A stretch of 64,000 nt of DNA from assembly GCF_001939045.1 (NCBI RefSeq), contig NZ_MKIM01000019.1, positions 1-64,000 of the forward strand. Direction: 5' to 3'. This document shows positions 1 to 10,282 of this stretch, one piece after another; positions within the stretch are counted from its first letter, which is position 1; each line of letters begins with the position of its first letter. Source of the DNA: Rhizobium oryziradicis. GTDB taxonomy: Bacteria; Pseudomonadota; Alphaproteobacteria; Rhizobiales; Rhizobiaceae. A program made the translations under genes and the position numbers. The notes beneath the pieces are model-generated. The model had not been told where the DNA came from. It did no database searches and saw nothing but the letters and a program-made list of their open reading frames with translations.

Positions 1-172
1 CATGGAAAAAGCCGACAGCCTCCTCATCGGACAGACCTTCGAAGTCAAAAACCGCGACGTCATATACGCGTCCCGTCACCCCTCCGTCGACTTCTCAAAA
101 TTCGTCAACATGGTCGCAAGCCCCGTCGGTATCGTCGCTGCAGCCACTACCGTATCAAGCAATCTCAAGTAA
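1..172 (+). CDS. Polysaccharide export outer-membrane protein, C-terminal end (partial)
   Basis: Only the last 56 codons are present, reading in frame from base 2 to the TAA at 170-172; the gene starts before the window. The residues FEVKNRDVIYASRHPSVD followed by FSKFVNMV fit the C-terminal end of Wza/KpsD-type export proteins, where a 'rDvIYvanaP...lqkFl' segment ends the periplasmic part. Such proteins form the outer-membrane channel for capsule or exopolysaccharide. The ATG at base 2 is more likely an internal methionine than a start. The assignment rests on a short motif, so the family is probable but not certain. Confidence 0.55.
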   Translation, partial: MEKADSLLIGQTFEVKNRDVIYASRHPSVDFSKFVNMVASPVGIVAAATTVSSNLK

Positions 173-237
173 ATAATGACGCTGTGACAGGCTGGGCATT
201 TACAGATGCAACGCCTGTCACAATGCCTATTATTCGA

Positions 238-804
238 TCAGGGCTTCAGGCTCGCATCAAGGGCTGCTGCAAAGCCGTTGAAGGACAGTGGCAAAGTCAC
301 AGGACGTCGATTGCCATCCTCAAATGTGAAACTTCCGGCTTGTGTGGCGGATTTTAGGGCCTGCAAGATTGTTGTATCCACTTCGATCTCTGCAAAACAG
401 CCTTGTAAGCAACGCTTATATTCAAGATGCAGTGGATTTGCCTTCTCGTCTATCTTCAATGTCACACCAGCCGGCAGCCAGACGCCTGCGGGAACCTGCA
501 CAACCATCCGCATATTGTCCTTGGGGTTGATTTTTCCCAAAGCAACGATTGCCACAAGACCGCGCCCTTCCACTTGCAAATTCTGGGTGATCTCGCAGGT
601 CTGCGCATTCTCAGCGGAGGTCACACACCGCACCAGCCAGTCCTGGTAGGTTGCCGTTGTGCCCTGAGGTTGCGAGGGCGCGTCAACCGGGGCAACCGGC
701 TTGGCTTGTGTTCCCGCAGCCTTTGTCTGGGCCATCGCTGTGAGCGGTCCGCCTGAAAGGGCGACCAGGAGGCTCACCATTACCGCAGTTGCGCGCTTTG
801 TCAT
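238..804 (-). CDS. Invasion-associated locus B (IalB) family protein
   Basis: This encodes a 188-residue exported protein. It starts MTKRATAVMVSLLV, a classical Sec signal peptide ending near AMA-Q. The mature part has the IalB pattern: YQDWLVRC, TCEITQ, a VPAGVWLPAGV block, then YKRCLQGCFAE with paired cysteines. IalB proteins are periplasmic or outer-membrane-associated and linked to host-cell invasion in Bartonella and Brucella, but they also occur in many free-living rhizobia; the molecular activity is unknown. An upstream in-frame start at 900 exists, but the start at 804 puts the signal peptide at the N-terminus and has an AAGG-type ribosome site just ahead of it. Confidence 0.9.
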   Translation of the reverse strand: MTKRATAVMVSLLVALSGGPLTAMAQTKAAGTQAKPVAPVDAPSQPQGTTATYQDWLVRCVTSAENAQTCEITQNLQVEGRGLVAIVALGKINPKDNMRMVVQVPAGVWLPAGVTLKIDEKANPLHLEYKRCLQGCFAEIEVDTTILQALKSATQAGSFTFEDGNRRPVTLPLSFNGFAAALDASLKP

Positions 805-908
805 GTCTGCTTTACCTTCACTGTCGTTCAAAAATAGATCCGCCGGAGGCACGGACCGAAAACAAGGCCCATTGAGCGATCGGCTCAACAGACATAGCAA
901 ACGGCCTG

Positions 909-955
909 CTGCATGATGTCTTCAATCGGACTCGATTGAAGGAGAAAACAATGCA
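909..955. repeat. Dispersed palindrome, family 1 (diverged copy)
   Basis: This is an imperfect palindrome with a CTTCAATCG/CGATTGAAG core (920-928 and 933-941, loop GACT) and outer CTGCATG/ATGCAA ends. It is a diverged copy of the palindrome at 7233-7276. It lies just past the stop codon of the autotransporter gene and ahead of ialB, both on the minus strand, so it could also act as a transcript 3'-end hairpin. Confidence 0.6.
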
Positions 956-994
956 ACACGTTTAAATGATGCCAAAACGCAGCGCCCAGTCATG

Positions 995-3900
995 TCAGAA
1001 CTTCACAGAGAACTGAGCACTAAAGGCATTCTGAACCCCATGCGTCGCAATTTGCCCCGAATAGTTAAACTGGAATTTGGAAGTTTCGGAAATGTCGTAG
1101 GCCACGCCGATCCCGATCAACGCCGTATCCTTTGCTGTCGGCACACCAGAGACCCGGAACATTGATCCACCGGACTGGAACCGGGCGCTCGCCTCAGAGG
1201 AGGTATCGCCGTTGGCATGTTGCCAGCCAAGGGTCAGGCTTGGGGTCAACACGCTTTCACCCAAGGCTATCGTTGTTGCAGCCCGTGCACCCAAGGTGGA
1301 GTAAAGCGTATTTTGCGTGTCGGTATTGACCGCCAGTGCAGCGCCGTTCAAGCCACGTTCTGTGAAAGATCCACCCTTTGTGTTAACATAGGCCAAGCCA
1401 ACGAAGGGCTCAAGATTATAACCGCCGACATCCATGTCATAGGCCAGTTCGCCAAACACCTGGGTCGTGCCAAGCATGCGGTCTGCTTGTTCTGAATCCG
1501 AGAAGCCTGAGAAGGAGATGTTCCGCGATATTGTTACATCATGCCAGGAGTGTGAAACCCCAACCCGCAGAGCAACAGGTCCGAACTGCTTTCCGGCATA
1601 AAGGCCTAAATCGTAATTGCTCATCGAGCCAGACGAATTGCGACCATCGACATCGAAATGCGATTGGCTGAAGCCACCAATCAGACCCACGCGCAAGGTA
1701 TCAGACAACTCGACATCAACACCGCCAAAAACACCGCCAATCGTGTTGGAGGTTGTTGCGGCATTGGTGTTGCCAAACCGCTCACCCCAGCCACCATAGC
1801 CCTGCACCCAGACAGTGGGCAAAAGATCCTTACCCACGTCGGCACTCACAGGTCCACCCGCCTTGGCCGCGGCATTCAAGGCGCTGGAAGGATCGCCGCT
1901 TGTCGCCTCGGACTGGCGAAGACGAGCGCCAACGGCATCACGCAGATAAATAGACTGCTGGTGTATGACTGGGTTGGTAGACGCATAGATCTCGCCCGAA
2001 AGCTGATCCAGAGCAGGTGCCACCGCCGTTTGCGGCAGGGCATAAAGTGCGTCAAACACCAATTTGCCGGTGCCCAAAGACTGCGCCGCGTCAGCCACAT
2101 TGGTCTGGTTGGGGGTGCGGGCATAATCTCGGAAATTCACGCCGTTAGAGTTCAACGTCAGATAGACATTCTGGGCATCGTAGCTCAACTGCGGTGACAG
2201 GAAAGCATAATTTGACGTCACACCACCAAAGGTTCCAGTGACTGTGCCCGATGTGGTGATGATTGCCATCTTGCTGGTCGAGGGATAGCGCCCCGCCACA
2301 GCCGACACCTGCACACTGGCCCCCGACGACAGGGTAACCGCCCCGTTGGCGATGATGAGGTCATGGGCACCTTCAGGGGTTACATCCACAGCATAGATCG
2401 AGCCACTATTGAATGTTACCGGACCGTTCACCGTAAGGGTGCCAGGCGAATAACCCGGAGCAGCAGTGCCCCCCGAATTGATGGTCAGACCACCAATTGA
2501 GGCAGTACCTCCGAGAACACCACCCGCATTCACGGTGAACTGCGAGGCCGTCACCGTGCCCTGTTGTAGCTGGGTAAAGCTGTCTTCGACCGACACCGGA
2601 CCATTGTAAGGGGAAGAGAACTCGACCTTGCCGCCGCCCTTGAAGGTCACGGAACCGGCACCCGTGACGGAGCCGTTAAAGACGTAATTGTCAGAACGGT
2701 TAAAGACGAGGTTGGCATTGTTCACCACATTGCCGGTAATGGAACCCGTCGTACCGCCATTGCCGATCTGAAGCGTGCCTGCCGCAATTGTGGTGCCGCC
2801 TGTATAGCTGCTGGCCCCCGTGAGCACCAAAATGCCAGAGCCGGTTTTGATCAGGCCACCCGATCCATCGATAACACCGGAATAAAGCGTACTGGTATTA
2901 TTGCCGCCTGCGGTGAGATTGGCACCGGCAAGTGTAATGCCACCGGCCCCCGCAATCGATCCAATTGTCTCGTTGCTCTGCACGGTCAGGTGCGCACCAT
3001 TTGCCACACTCACAGCACTTGTATCACCAATGGCCTGACCGCCACTCACGATCAGCGTGCCAGCGTTAACATTGGTATTGCCCGTGTATGTGTTTGTCCC
3101 AGCCAGTGTCAGCGTGCCCGAGCCGAGCTTGTTGAAAACACCGGTGCCAGAAAGCGATCCCGCGTAGGTGCCTGCATCACTGCGGTTGAAAGCAAGAATA
3201 CCGTTGTTGACAACATCCCCCAGGATTGAACCCGAAGTGCCACCATTGCCAATCTGCAAGGATCCTTGCGTGATTGTCGTGCCCCCGGTGTAGTTGTTCA
3301 TTCCCGTCAAAACCAGTGTGCCGAGGTCGGTCTTTTCAAGCCCTGTTGTGCCTGTAATGTCCGAATTGATCGTCGCTACAAAAGAAGCACCCGAGGATGT
3401 TCCATCACCGACGCGAATGGGGGTCTGGCCAGAAGATGCTGCTAGCGTCAACTGCCCGCCGGTGAGGGTGTAACCATCAACCATGAACTGGAGTCCCGAT
3501 GCAGAGACGGCCCCAAATGTATTGTCAATCGTCACCGTTCCGGCTGTTCCGCCGAACACGGCGAATGTGTTGCTCCATCCGCGTGATTGATTGGCCAGTG
3601 GTGTGGTCCAATTGGTCACGCCCGCGTTGTTGGTCCAGGTGCCATTGCCGCCGTGAACCGTTCCATCTGGCGTGGTCTGGCTACCATTCCAGTACGACAT
3701 CGTACTGGTCAGGACGGACAGATTGACCTGCCCGGAAACCTGCTGGATCTCATAGGAAAAATCAGTTGGCGTCGTGCCAAGCCGAAGACCCGCGTTGGAC
3801 GCAAGCGTGGTATAATCAAGCAAGCGATAAACACCCTGCGTCATCGCTCCGGCATTGATGACATTCAGCATGCCATCCAGAGACAATGTGCCAACAGAGG

Positions 3901-6900
3901 CAAGCGCGGTGCCTGTCGGCGCGCCCAGGATCACGGACAGGGTGGCATTATGCGACAACGTCAAACCTGTCATGGAAAGGCCATAGCCCGAAACGGTGGG
4001 TGGCGCGAGAACCAATGTGCCGCTGTCTTGCACCGAGACCATGCCATTGATAGCGCCACCATTTGTGGCCAACAAGAAAGCGCCAGACCCGACAGTCACG
4101 TTGCTGGTCAGTGACGTGCCATCTGAAATTTGCAACTGACCGTGTTCAACGGTTGTGCCAGCAGCCGCACTGTTGGCACCGGTCAGTGTTAACTTACCAG
4201 CACCACGCTTGATCAGCCCGCCAGACCCGGTGATAGCCCCGCCTGCGACAACATCGTCTGTACGATTAAAGACAACCGTGCCGCTGTTGGCAATTGCACC
4301 CGCGAGTGAACCGGAATTGCCACCATTGCCCAGTTGTAATGTGCCTGCCGACACGGTTGTGCCGCCGGTATAGGTATTTGCGCCGGTGAGTGTCAAAACG
4401 CCCGCACCTGCTTTGGTGACAGATCCTGTGCCCGAGACGGTGTTGGCGTATTGCACATCATCGGAACGGTTGAAAACCAGGGACGCATTGTCCGTAATGT
4501 TGCCCGCAACCGAACCTGCGGTACCGCCATTGCCGATCGATAGTGTACCACCCGAAATTGTCGTGCCACCGGTATAGGTGTTGGTGCCGGTGAGAATACT
4601 TGTGCCGCTCAATTGGCTCAATTGGCCGGCACCAGTGATATTGGCGGAGAGGCCAAAGTTGCTCTCCGTATGGTTGAGCACAAGCTTGCTTGCGCCAGCA
4701 CCCAGCACGATTTCAGCGGTGTTGATGGTGCCAGCCGCCGCTGCCGTTTGCCCGGAGGCAGCACCGACATTCAAAGTACCAATCGCGCCACTCAGATAAC
4801 CAACCTTGATGGCAGCGGCAGAGATCTGCGCGCCATCGGACAAGGTAAGCGTACCTGTTCCTTCACTTCCCACATACAGATTGCTGTTCATCTGTATTAG
4901 AGAGCCGTTGCCGCTCAATGTTACTGTGCCTTGGGAGCCGACATCATTGCCGATGTAGAGCCGCTCGCCGCTCACAGTCCCGCCGTTGCTGATCGTCAAG
5001 CTGCCAGCACCAAGCCGACCAACATTCAAATAGCCGGAATAGGTGATGCTATTATCGACGAACGCCGACCATTTAGACCCACTGCCGGAGATGCTCATCG
5101 AACCTGATGATCCCGCCAGATCGCCAAGCGTTCCTTGCAGGCCGCTAATTTGACCGCCATTGCTGAGTGTCACGGTGGCATTGGTGCCTGCGCTATAACC
5201 AGCGATGAACACACCGGAGAGGTTCATGGCCGCCGATGCACCAGAAACCAAGAGAGTGGACGTCGAACCTGTCAGGGTGGAAACATAGCCATCCACCGCC
5301 GCGACCACAGCGCCATTTTGCACATTGAGTGTGCCATTGCCGCCGTTGCCCACGTAGATGTTTCCAGTGCTCGTCCATTTGCTGCCAGAACCGGAAACCG
5401 TGACAAGTCCGTTACCACCGGCATTGGTGCCAATCGTGGCATGGCTGCTGGTCAGCGTGCCCCCCGCGTTGACGTTAAGCGTCGCCTGCCCGGTATTGCC
5501 AATGGTCATGGTCGAGAGGCCAAGCGAGCCCGTGAGCGTCAGAGTTCCCGCGTCGATGGCACCCGCACCACCAAAACCAGTTGCTCCGTCGCCAGTCACG
5601 GTCCACTGACCTGTGCCCGATTTGGTCAGATTGGCAAAGCCCTGGAAATTACTCGCAGTGCCCGCAGCACCAAGAGCGAGGGTTCCGCTGGCTGAGCCGG
5701 TCAACTCCAGCATATTGCCTGTGCTGGCATTCACCACCTTGCCTGTCAGCGATGCCGTATCGGAAAGAACGAGACGATTGCTTCCCGATCCCATGCTGAT
5801 CGCTGTGTCCGAGGCCGTGTGGGCGGCGATCACACCATTCGCCACCACCGTGCTGTTGCCATTGCCGGTCTGCACAGCTGTCGATCCGCTGGAGCGGATG
5901 GTGCCGTTGTTCTGAAGCAGGTTGGTGGTACCATTCAAGGATACCCCGAGGCCCGTGCCCGTGATGGTGCCGTTATTGGTGAGCGACACCGCGCCATTGC
6001 CGCTGGTGAGGGCGGCGCCATTGCCAGCAGTTGCTGTAATCGTGCCCGTGTTGGTCAATGACACATCGCCAATCGTGGCATTGGCGACAACACCATTGGT
6101 GCCCGTTACCCGCCCAGCGTTGTTCAGCAAAATCGTGCCGTTGTCCGCCTGCGCATAGATACCGCTGTCTGATCCCGCAATCACCCGTCCCGTTGCCGTG
6201 TTGGTGACCGTAACATTGTTGGTCGCGGACGCGGAAATGCCCTGATTGGTCGTCGAAACACCAAGCGACGTGTCGCGCTGGGCCTCAATATAACCACTGT
6301 TGGTGACAGTCACATTGCCCGCGTCGACAGAGGCCTGCACACCGATATAATTGCGCGCCAGAACACTCCCGGAGTTGTCGATATTGGCATCACCTGACTG
6401 TGACCAGGCAATCAGACCCTGTTTGGTTGTCGAGGTTACCGTTCCGGAATTTTCAATTTTCGCGTTACCAAGATAATCAATGGCGCGGATACCCGCGAGG
6501 TAGGCATTGACCAAACCGCTGTTATTCACCGTAACCGGCACGGCTGAACCTGCAACAGGGCTGCCGTCAGCGTAGATGCCCCAATTATCGGTGGAGGTAA
6601 CGGTGCCTGTGTTGGTGATACTCACTGACCCGGCATTGCTGGTTGCTGTCAACGCCGGAGAGCCTGTGGACGTGATTGTTGCCCCACTGGTGACAACAAT
6701 ATTGCCGCCCTTCTCATCGCGCACCCAAAGACCGCCGGAACCGCCTGTATTTTCAAGGACAACATCTGAATCCAAATTCACCGTGATGTCGGCCGCATAA
6801 TCGTGAGCAGATACATTCACAGCACCATTACCAGACGCAGTAACGCTGGTATTGGAAACAATGAGCGTTATTGCCAGCGGCTGGGTAACGACCTGTGTCC

Positions 6901-7165
6901 CTGCCGGCCTGACGGAATAATTGATCCATCCGCTCGGAATCGTCATGCCAACAACAGTCGTTACATCCGTCCCATATGGCTGAATGTTCACGCCGCCCGC
7001 GTCGCATTGAAAGCTAAGCACTGATCCGGTGCTGGTACAACCGGCTTCTGCAGGGCTTGCACCGGCAAGGCCAGCAGCAATCGCAATGCCCAGTGTTTGC
7101 AGCGAAACGCCTGCGCGAAGCAACCCACGCCGATGAGATATCTTGATCAATCCAGTCCGACTCAT
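995..7165 (-). CDS. Large autotransporter (type Va) with PATR repeats
   Basis: The 2056-residue product is a self-secreted surface protein. It begins with a basic region and a signal peptide ending ASPAEA-G. A long Gly/Ser/Thr/Asn-rich passenger follows, typical of a parallel beta-helix. Between about residues 860 and 1550 there are six copies of an LTGxNxYTGGTT motif and four of a xLQIGNGGxxGS...VFNRSD motif; these are passenger-associated transport repeats. From about residue 1780 ([13 protein letters not shown]) to the end lies the 12-strand beta-barrel translocator, ending in SVKF with the terminal Phe needed for BAM insertion. The start has AGGGGG five bases upstream. Function is probably adhesion or aggregation; the target cannot be read from the sequence. 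Confidence 0.93.
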   Translation of the reverse strand: MSRTGLIKISHRRGLLRAGVSLQTLGIAIAAGLAGASPAEAGCTSTGSVLSFQCDAGGVNIQPYGTDVTTVVGMTIPSGWINYSVRPAGTQVVTQPLAITLIVSNTSVTASGNGAVNVSAHDYAADITVNLDSDVVLENTGGSGGLWVRDEKGGNIVVTSGATITSTGSPALTATSNAGSVSITNTGTVTSTDNWGIYADGSPVAGSAVPVTVNNSGLVNAYLAGIRAIDYLGNAKIENSGTVTSTTKQGLIAWSQSGDANIDNSGSVLARNYIGVQASVDAGNVTVTNSGYIEAQRDTSLGVSTTNQGISASATNNVTVTNTATGRVIAGSDSGIYAQADNGTILLNNAGRVTGTNGVVANATIGDVSLTNTGTITATAGNGAALTSGNGAVSLTNNGTITGTGLGVSLNGTTNLLQNNGTIRSSGSTAVQTGNGNSTVVANGVIAAHTASDTAISMGSGSNRLVLSDTASLTGKVVNASTGNMLELTGSASGTLALGAAGTASNFQGFANLTKSGTGQWTVTGDGATGFGGAGAIDAGTLTLTGSLGLSTMTIGNTGQATLNVNAGGTLTSSHATIGTNAGGNGLVTVSGSGSKWTSTGNIYVGNGGNGTLNVQNGAVVAAVDGYVSTLTGSTSTLLVSGASAAMNLSGVFIAGYSAGTNATVTLSNGGQISGLQGTLGDLAGSSGSMSISGSGSKWSAFVDNSITYSGYLNVGRLGAGSLTISNGGTVSGERLYIGNDVGSQGTVTLSGNGSLIQMNSNLYVGSEGTGTLTLSDGAQISAAAIKVGYLSGAIGTLNVGAASGQTAAAAGTINTAEIVLGAGASKLVLNHTESNFGLSANITGAGQLSQLSGTSILTGTNTYTGGTTISGGTLSIGNGGTAGSVAGNITDNASLVFNRSDDVQYANTVSGTGSVTKAGAGVLTLTGANTYTGGTTVSAGTLQLGNGGNSGSLAGAIANSGTVVFNRTDDVVAGGAITGSGGLIKRGAGKLTLTGANSAAAGTTVEHGQLQISDGTSLTSNVTVGSGAFLLATNGGAINGMVSVQDSGTLVLAPPTVSGYGLSMTGLTLSHNATLSVILGAPTGTALASVGTLSLDGMLNVINAGAMTQGVYRLLDYTTLASNAGLRLGTTPTDFSYEIQQVSGQVNLSVLTSTMSYWNGSQTTPDGTVHGGNGTWTNNAGVTNWTTPLANQSRGWSNTFAVFGGTAGTVTIDNTFGAVSASGLQFMVDGYTLTGGQLTLAASSGQTPIRVGDGTSSGASFVATINSDITGTTGLEKTDLGTLVLTGMNNYTGGTTITQGSLQIGNGGTSGSILGDVVNNGILAFNRSDAGTYAGSLSGTGVFNKLGSGTLTLAGTNTYTGNTNVNAGTLIVSGGQAIGDTSAVSVANGAHLTVQSNETIGSIAGAGGITLAGANLTAGGNNTSTLYSGVIDGSGGLIKTGSGILVLTGASSYTGGTTIAAGTLQIGNGGTTGSITGNVVNNANLVFNRSDNYVFNGSVTGAGSVTFKGGGKVEFSSPYNGPVSVEDSFTQLQQGTVTASQFTVNAGGVLGGTASIGGLTINSGGTAAPGYSPGTLTVNGPVTFNSGSIYAVDVTPEGAHDLIIANGAVTLSSGASVQVSAVAGRYPSTSKMAIITTSGTVTGTFGGVTSNYAFLSPQLSYDAQNVYLTLNSNGVNFRDYARTPNQTNVADAAQSLGTGKLVFDALYALPQTAVAPALDQLSGEIYASTNPVIHQQSIYLRDAVGARLRQSEATSGDPSSALNAAAKAGGPVSADVGKDLLPTVWVQGYGGWGERFGNTNAATTSNTIGGVFGGVDVELSDTLRVGLIGGFSQSHFDVDGRNSSGSMSNYDLGLYAGKQFGPVALRVGVSHSWHDVTISRNISFSGFSDSEQADRMLGTTQVFGELAYDMDVGGYNLEPFVGLAYVNTKGGSFTERGLNGAALAVNTDTQNTLYSTLGARAATTIALGESVLTPSLTLGWQHANGDTSSEASARFQSGGSMFRVSGVPTAKDTALIGIGVAYDISETSKFQFNYSGQIATHGVQNAFSAQFSVKF
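2690..4580 (-). repeat. Internal near-identical repeats coding for PATR units
   Basis: The DNA coding for the [12 protein letters not shown] and IGNGG...FNRSD units recurs near 2690-2820, 3190-3310, 4190-4390 and 4440-4580, with long near-identical stretches (for example the codons for GNGGTxGS and VFNRSD). These could support unequal recombination and length variation of the passenger. Confidence 0.7.
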
Positions 7166-7176
7166 TGCTACCCCCT

Positions 7177-7219
7177 TACAACGCTATACGCCATACAAGG
7201 CGCACAGAGGACGCTGTAA
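7177..7219. repeat. Dispersed element, GCGCC/GGCGC-type companion of family 1
   Basis: A degenerate palindrome bounded by TTACA...CGCTGTAA, with a central tacGCCAtacaaGGCgca. The same element stands beside a family-1 palindrome at 18121-18162 and 41667-41707, so the two form a composite repeat. Confidence 0.65.
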
Positions 7220-7232
7220 CTCTTTAAATCCG

Positions 7233-7276
7233 CTGCATAATTCCTTAAATCGATCCCGATTTAAGGAATTATGCAG
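7233..7276. repeat. Dispersed palindrome, family 1 (perfect copy)
   Basis: Perfect 20-base arms, CTGCATAATTCCTTAAATCG and its complement, separated by ATCC. It begins 68 bases upstream of the autotransporter start codon, so it is probably in the leader or promoter region. Related copies are at 909, 17868, 18058 and 41716 (truncated). Confidence 0.85.
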
Positions 7277-7277
7277 T

Positions 7278-7321
7278 AGAGCATGGTGCAGAAAACCGGT
7301 TCCCACTTATCGCCCTATGCT
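7278..7321. repeat. Dispersed palindrome, family 2
   Basis: Holds the core GAAAACCGGTTCCCACTTAT flanked by AGAGCATG and CTATGCT, so the ends are partly inverted. Related cores occur at 10226, 26340, 42113 and 57775. Confidence 0.5.
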
Positions 7322-7503
7322 ATCGCATGCTGTCGCACTGAAGCTTTCCGTCCGCTCTTTCGCCAACGCTCCGAATCACACAGGTTTGTCACCACCCTGG
7401 CGCGATATTTCCTTACGCATATGACTGAGATGGCATAAATGGGCTTTCGACGTCAACTATTCATCAGGTCTAAATCAGTGCAAAATCATCAAATAAATTC
7501 AGT

Positions 7504-7547
7504 TGACCTAAAAAAGGTCACACTCACAATTTTACACCAAAAAGGTG
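7504..7547. promoter_or_regulatory. Two short inverted repeats with A5 spacers
   Basis: TGACCT-AAAAA-AGGTCA (7504-7520) and CACC-AAAAA-GGTG (7535-7547) lie 31 bases apart, start to start, in AT-rich DNA about 340-380 bases upstream of the autotransporter start. The near three-turn spacing and identical A5 spacers suggest protein-binding sites; no binder can be named. Confidence 0.3.
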
Positions 7548-7864
7548 CAGCTAATAAATTAAGCAACTAAAAATGTTAACTTGAATCCAATGATAATTCT
7601 GTAACGCGAATTGTCATTCCCAAACGACCAAGCAAGAGCTTGTATTCTTTTATTTATATACCAATCGCCATATTACTCTTGATCATGCAAGGAGCCAGAA
7701 AGGCTGGCACCGCGCATCGTCCTTAACGGGAAAATTTGGATACAAGCCATCCGATCAAAAACATCAATGCCTTCTTGCAAACAGGAACCTTCGGCCTTTG
7801 GTGTCTTGATACCGTTGCCAACACCGTTAGAAAACACGGACTGTGGGACGTGAGCTTTTTCGCA

Positions 7865-8770
7865 TCAAGTTTGCTGCCGTCTTGCGAAATCGCGCGCCAG
7901 TTCCAAAAAAGCTTTCATGCCCGCAGAAAGATTCCGCCGGCCAGGGTAATAAAGACACAGCCCCGGAGAGGGCGGCGTCCAATCTTCCAGGAGTCGGATA
8001 AGGCGACCGGCCGTGATATGCGGCAGGATGTCTTGCTCTATGACATATCCTATGCCCAAACCTTCAACCACTGTGGCTTTCACCAGGCTGGCTTCATCAA
8101 GTGTGATCGGCCCTTGCACGTTGATGTGCACCGGTTCTCCGTCTTTTTCGAACCGCCATTGAAAAAGAGAGCCATCGGGAAGGCGCACGCGGATACATTG
8201 ATGAGCAAGCAGATCGGTGGGAACCACCGGCCTGCCATGTCGTTCGAGATAGTCGGGCGAAGCGATAATCGCATGTCGATGGGGACGGCCAAGCGAGACC
8301 GCAATCATGTCGGTGGGAACAAGACTTGCGACCCGCGCCCCCAGATCGAAACCGTCTTTGACAATATCGACCATTTTGCCTTCCGTCACCAGATCGATAT
8401 GCATGTCGGGGTAGCGTCGGAGGAACTCCAGAACAATTGGTGAAATGATGGCGCGGGCCGCAAACGGTGCAGCATTGATACGGATTGTTCCCGAAGGAGT
8501 TTCGCGCTGGGAGCGCACGGCGGTCAAGGTCTCACAGATGTCATGCAGCGAGGGCGTTACTTCGTCGACCAAAAGCCTGCCGGCGTCCGTCAGCGATACA
8601 CTACGCGTCGTCCTATTGAACAAACGCACCCCAAGACCCGCCTCAAACTTCGCAATCATATGGCTGAGGGCCGTGGTGGACATTTCAAGTTCGACCGCTG
8701 CGGCACGAAATGTTCCGCGCCGGGCAATCGTAATCACTGCATTCAGTTCTTTAAGGCTTGCCTGTTCCAT
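7865..8770 (-). CDS. LysR-family transcriptional regulator
   Basis: A 301-residue LTTR. Residues 4-63 form the winged helix-turn-helix (LKELNAVITIARRGTFRAAA, then LSHMIAKFEAGLGVRLFNRTTRSVSLTDAG). The rest is a periplasmic-binding-like effector domain (GTIRINAAPFAARAIISP..., DLGARVASLVPTDMIAV). A GTG start at 8800 would add ten residues; the ATG at 8770 places the HTH as usual in the family. It is divergent from the NTF2-like/SDR pair, with 98 bases between the starts, the classical layout for an LTTR and its target. The effector is unknown. Confidence 0.9.
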   Translation of the reverse strand: MEQASLKELNAVITIARRGTFRAAAVELEMSTTALSHMIAKFEAGLGVRLFNRTTRSVSLTDAGRLLVDEVTPSLHDICETLTAVRSQRETPSGTIRINAAPFAARAIISPIVLEFLRRYPDMHIDLVTEGKMVDIVKDGFDLGARVASLVPTDMIAVSLGRPHRHAIIASPDYLERHGRPVVPTDLLAHQCIRVRLPDGSLFQWRFEKDGEPVHINVQGPITLDEASLVKATVVEGLGIGYVIEQDILPHITAGRLIRLLEDWTPPSPGLCLYYPGRRNLSAGMKAFLELARDFARRQQT

Positions 8771-8810
8771 TATCCTGATTTTCTCATCATCGAATGCCAC
8801 TTTATCCCAC

Positions 8811-8822
8811 TTATCGAAATAA
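8811..8822. promoter_or_regulatory. Possible LysR-type operator
   Basis: TTAT-CGAA-ATAA lies in the 98-base divergent gap between the LysR gene and the NTF2-like gene. It is AT-rich and dyad-symmetric, as LTTR boxes often are, but short; this is only suggested by position. Confidence 0.25.
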
Positions 8823-8868
8823 ACAAAGACGCTTATGTCTCCAGACAGAGATAGAAAGCAGGGAGAAC

Positions 8869-9192
8869 ATGATGACTATGCCCAAAATTGTGGCCTCGTA
8901 TTTCGAGGCTGATCACCGCAATGATGCGGATGCGCTCATGGATACATTCACAACGGATGCCGTTGTCGACGATGAACGGAGCCTGCATCAGGGGCAGGAG
9001 GCTATCCGCACATGGTGGACGGCGGCAAAGCAGGCATCGCAATTCGTGCTCCGGCCTTTGGACGTCAAAACCGACGGCAACGTATCCCATGTCCGCGCCA
9101 GCGTCAGTGGAGCATTTGCCGGAAGCCCGATCACGCTCACGCATACGTTCACCATCACGGATGAGAAAATCACAAAGCTGGAGATCAATTGA
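8869..9192 (+). CDS. NTF2-like / SnoaL-like small protein
   Basis: This encodes a 107-residue cone-shaped alpha+beta (NTF2) fold protein, recognisable from [21 protein letters not shown] at the N-terminus, then [19 protein letters not shown] and a C-terminal [14 protein letters not shown] strand pair. Such proteins act as small hydrolases, isomerases or binding proteins and often travel with a dehydrogenase. GGGAG lies four bases before the ATG at 8869, so the longer frame from 8794 is not used. Its TGA overlaps the ATG of the SDR gene by one base, so the two are translationally coupled. Confidence 0.88.
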   Translation: MMTMPKIVASYFEADHRNDADALMDTFTTDAVVDDERSLHQGQEAIRTWWTAAKQASQFVLRPLDVKTDGNVSHVRASVSGAFAGSPITLTHTFTITDEKITKLEIN

Positions 9193-9971
9193 TGGCAGAT
9201 TTCATCGATCTGACAGGCAAGCGCGTCCTCGTGACAGCAGGAACCAAGGGGGCCGGGGCCGCCACCGTTCAATTGTTTCAACACCTTGGCGCACAAGTCC
9301 TGACAACTGCGCGTTCGCGCCCCCCTCATATACCGCAGGCGTCGTTTGTCGAGGCAGACCTGACAACAGAGGCAGGGTGCAAAGCCGTGGCAATGGCCGC
9401 CCGTAAGCATCTGGGTGGCATCGATATTCTGGTGCACATGCTTGGCGGCTCCACGGCACCTGCCGGAGGCTTCTCAGCGCTTTCGGACGATGTGTGGGAT
9501 CAGGAATTTTCGCTCAACCTTTATCCGGCCGTTCGGCTTGATCGGCAATTGGTACCAGAGATGATTGCCCAAGGCGGTGGCGTTGTTATTCATGTCACGT
9601 CCATTCAGAACGTTCTTCCACTCCCGGAATCCACGACAGCCTATGCCGCGGCAAAAGCTGCACTTTCCACCTATAGCAAGTCTCTCTCCAAGGAGGTTTC
9701 GCCCAAAGGCGTTCGGGTTGTTCGGGTTTCTCCCGGTTGGATCGCCACAGAATCCTCTCTTCATTTAGCGGAACGACTGGCAAAGCAGGCAGGCACAGAC
9801 CTTGAGGGCGGCAAAAAGATCATCATGGACTCATTGGGTGGGATCCCCATTGGCCGCCCGGCCAAACCAGAAGAGGTCGCCAATCTGATTGCATTTCTGG
9901 CGTCCGAGCGCGCCGCCTCCATAACCGGCGCAGAATACACCATCGACGGTGGGACCGTGCCAACCGTCTAG
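9192..9971 (+). CDS. SDR-family oxidoreductase
   Basis: The product is a 259-residue short-chain dehydrogenase/reductase. The cofactor-binding motif is [15 protein letters not shown] near residue 13, a variant of TGxxxGxG. HMLGG stands for the NNAG strand, the catalytic Ser is in HVTSIQ and the catalytic pair in YAAAKAAL, and the C-terminus [16 protein letters not shown] is standard. The substrate is unknown. The gene is coupled to the NTF2-like gene by a one-base TGATG overlap and is probably under the divergent LysR regulator. It may be a quinone or aldehyde reductase given the redox genes around it, but that is inference. Confidence 0.92.
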   Translation: MADFIDLTGKRVLVTAGTKGAGAATVQLFQHLGAQVLTTARSRPPHIPQASFVEADLTTEAGCKAVAMAARKHLGGIDILVHMLGGSTAPAGGFSALSDDVWDQEFSLNLYPAVRLDRQLVPEMIAQGGGVVIHVTSIQNVLPLPESTTAYAAAKAALSTYSKSLSKEVSPKGVRVVRVSPGWIATESSLHLAERLAKQAGTDLEGGKKIIMDSLGGIPIGRPAKPEEVANLIAFLASERAASITGAEYTIDGGTVPTV

Positions 9972-10282
9972 CCAGATGCCATGCTGGCGGCGGTTTCGAT
10001 TTGAGCAGACAATCGCAATCCTCGAGCCCAAAATCTCAGTCATGATGTGGGAGTGCTGTCTTTGTGCCTTGAACAGCCAATAGACAGCAAAGGTATAGAT
10101 CAGCGTGATCCAGACGGGCGACAAACTGGAGCCCAAAGTGAGTATGGCGCAAGCGACCCACGACCCCGCGCGCGCGGCAAAAACGAAGACCATCGCGCTG
10201 TTTGCAGGCTGCGCGATGGACTAAAATCTTGTTTTCGAAACAGATTTTTCAAAAACAGGCACCCACTTTTCGGAGCAAGGCT
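9972..10282. other. Convergent intergenic region (SDR / poxB)
   Basis: Lies between two converging genes. A minus-strand frame from 10193 codes for a hydrophobic stretch (AILTLG...WITLIYTFAVYWLF) that might be the remnant of a membrane-protein gene, but it then runs into the SDR gene with no family features. A family-2-like repeat occupies 10226-10282. Confidence 0.4.
10226..10282. repeat. Family-2-like dispersed repeat
   Basis: Contains an AATCTGTTT-like inverted pair (AAATCTTGTTTTCGAAACAG then ATTTTTC), followed by CACCCACTTTTCGGAGCAAGG. The last segment resembles 28409-28437 (GCACTTTTCGGAGCAAGGG) and other family-2 copies. Located at the 3' end of poxB. Confidence 0.4.

Larger units (their letters stand above)
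7166..7864. other. Intergenic region, 5' side of the autotransporter
   Basis: About 700 bases without a convincing gene; the open frames here lack homology-like features. It holds a family-1 repeat (7177-7276), a family-2 repeat (7278-7321), and an AT-rich stretch from 7440 to 7700 with two small inverted repeats (7504-7520 and 7535-7547). The AT-rich part is the best place for the autotransporter promoter. It is also downstream of the LysR gene. Confidence 0.6.

Noticed and set aside
2600..4600. Regularly spaced repeats suggestive of a CRISPR array
   Set aside because: The repeats are in frame, code for PATR units of a beta-helix passenger, and the intervals are coding and too long.
7736..8443. 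A 235-codon plus-strand frame opposite the LysR gene
   Set aside because: It overlaps a clear LysR gene almost completely and has no ribosome site or recognisable motif.
9831..10193. A 120-codon minus-strand frame with a hydrophobic start in the SDR/poxB gap
   Set aside because: The first 60 residues look membrane-like, but the rest lies antisense to the SDR gene and no family fits. Possible relic only; not called as a gene.
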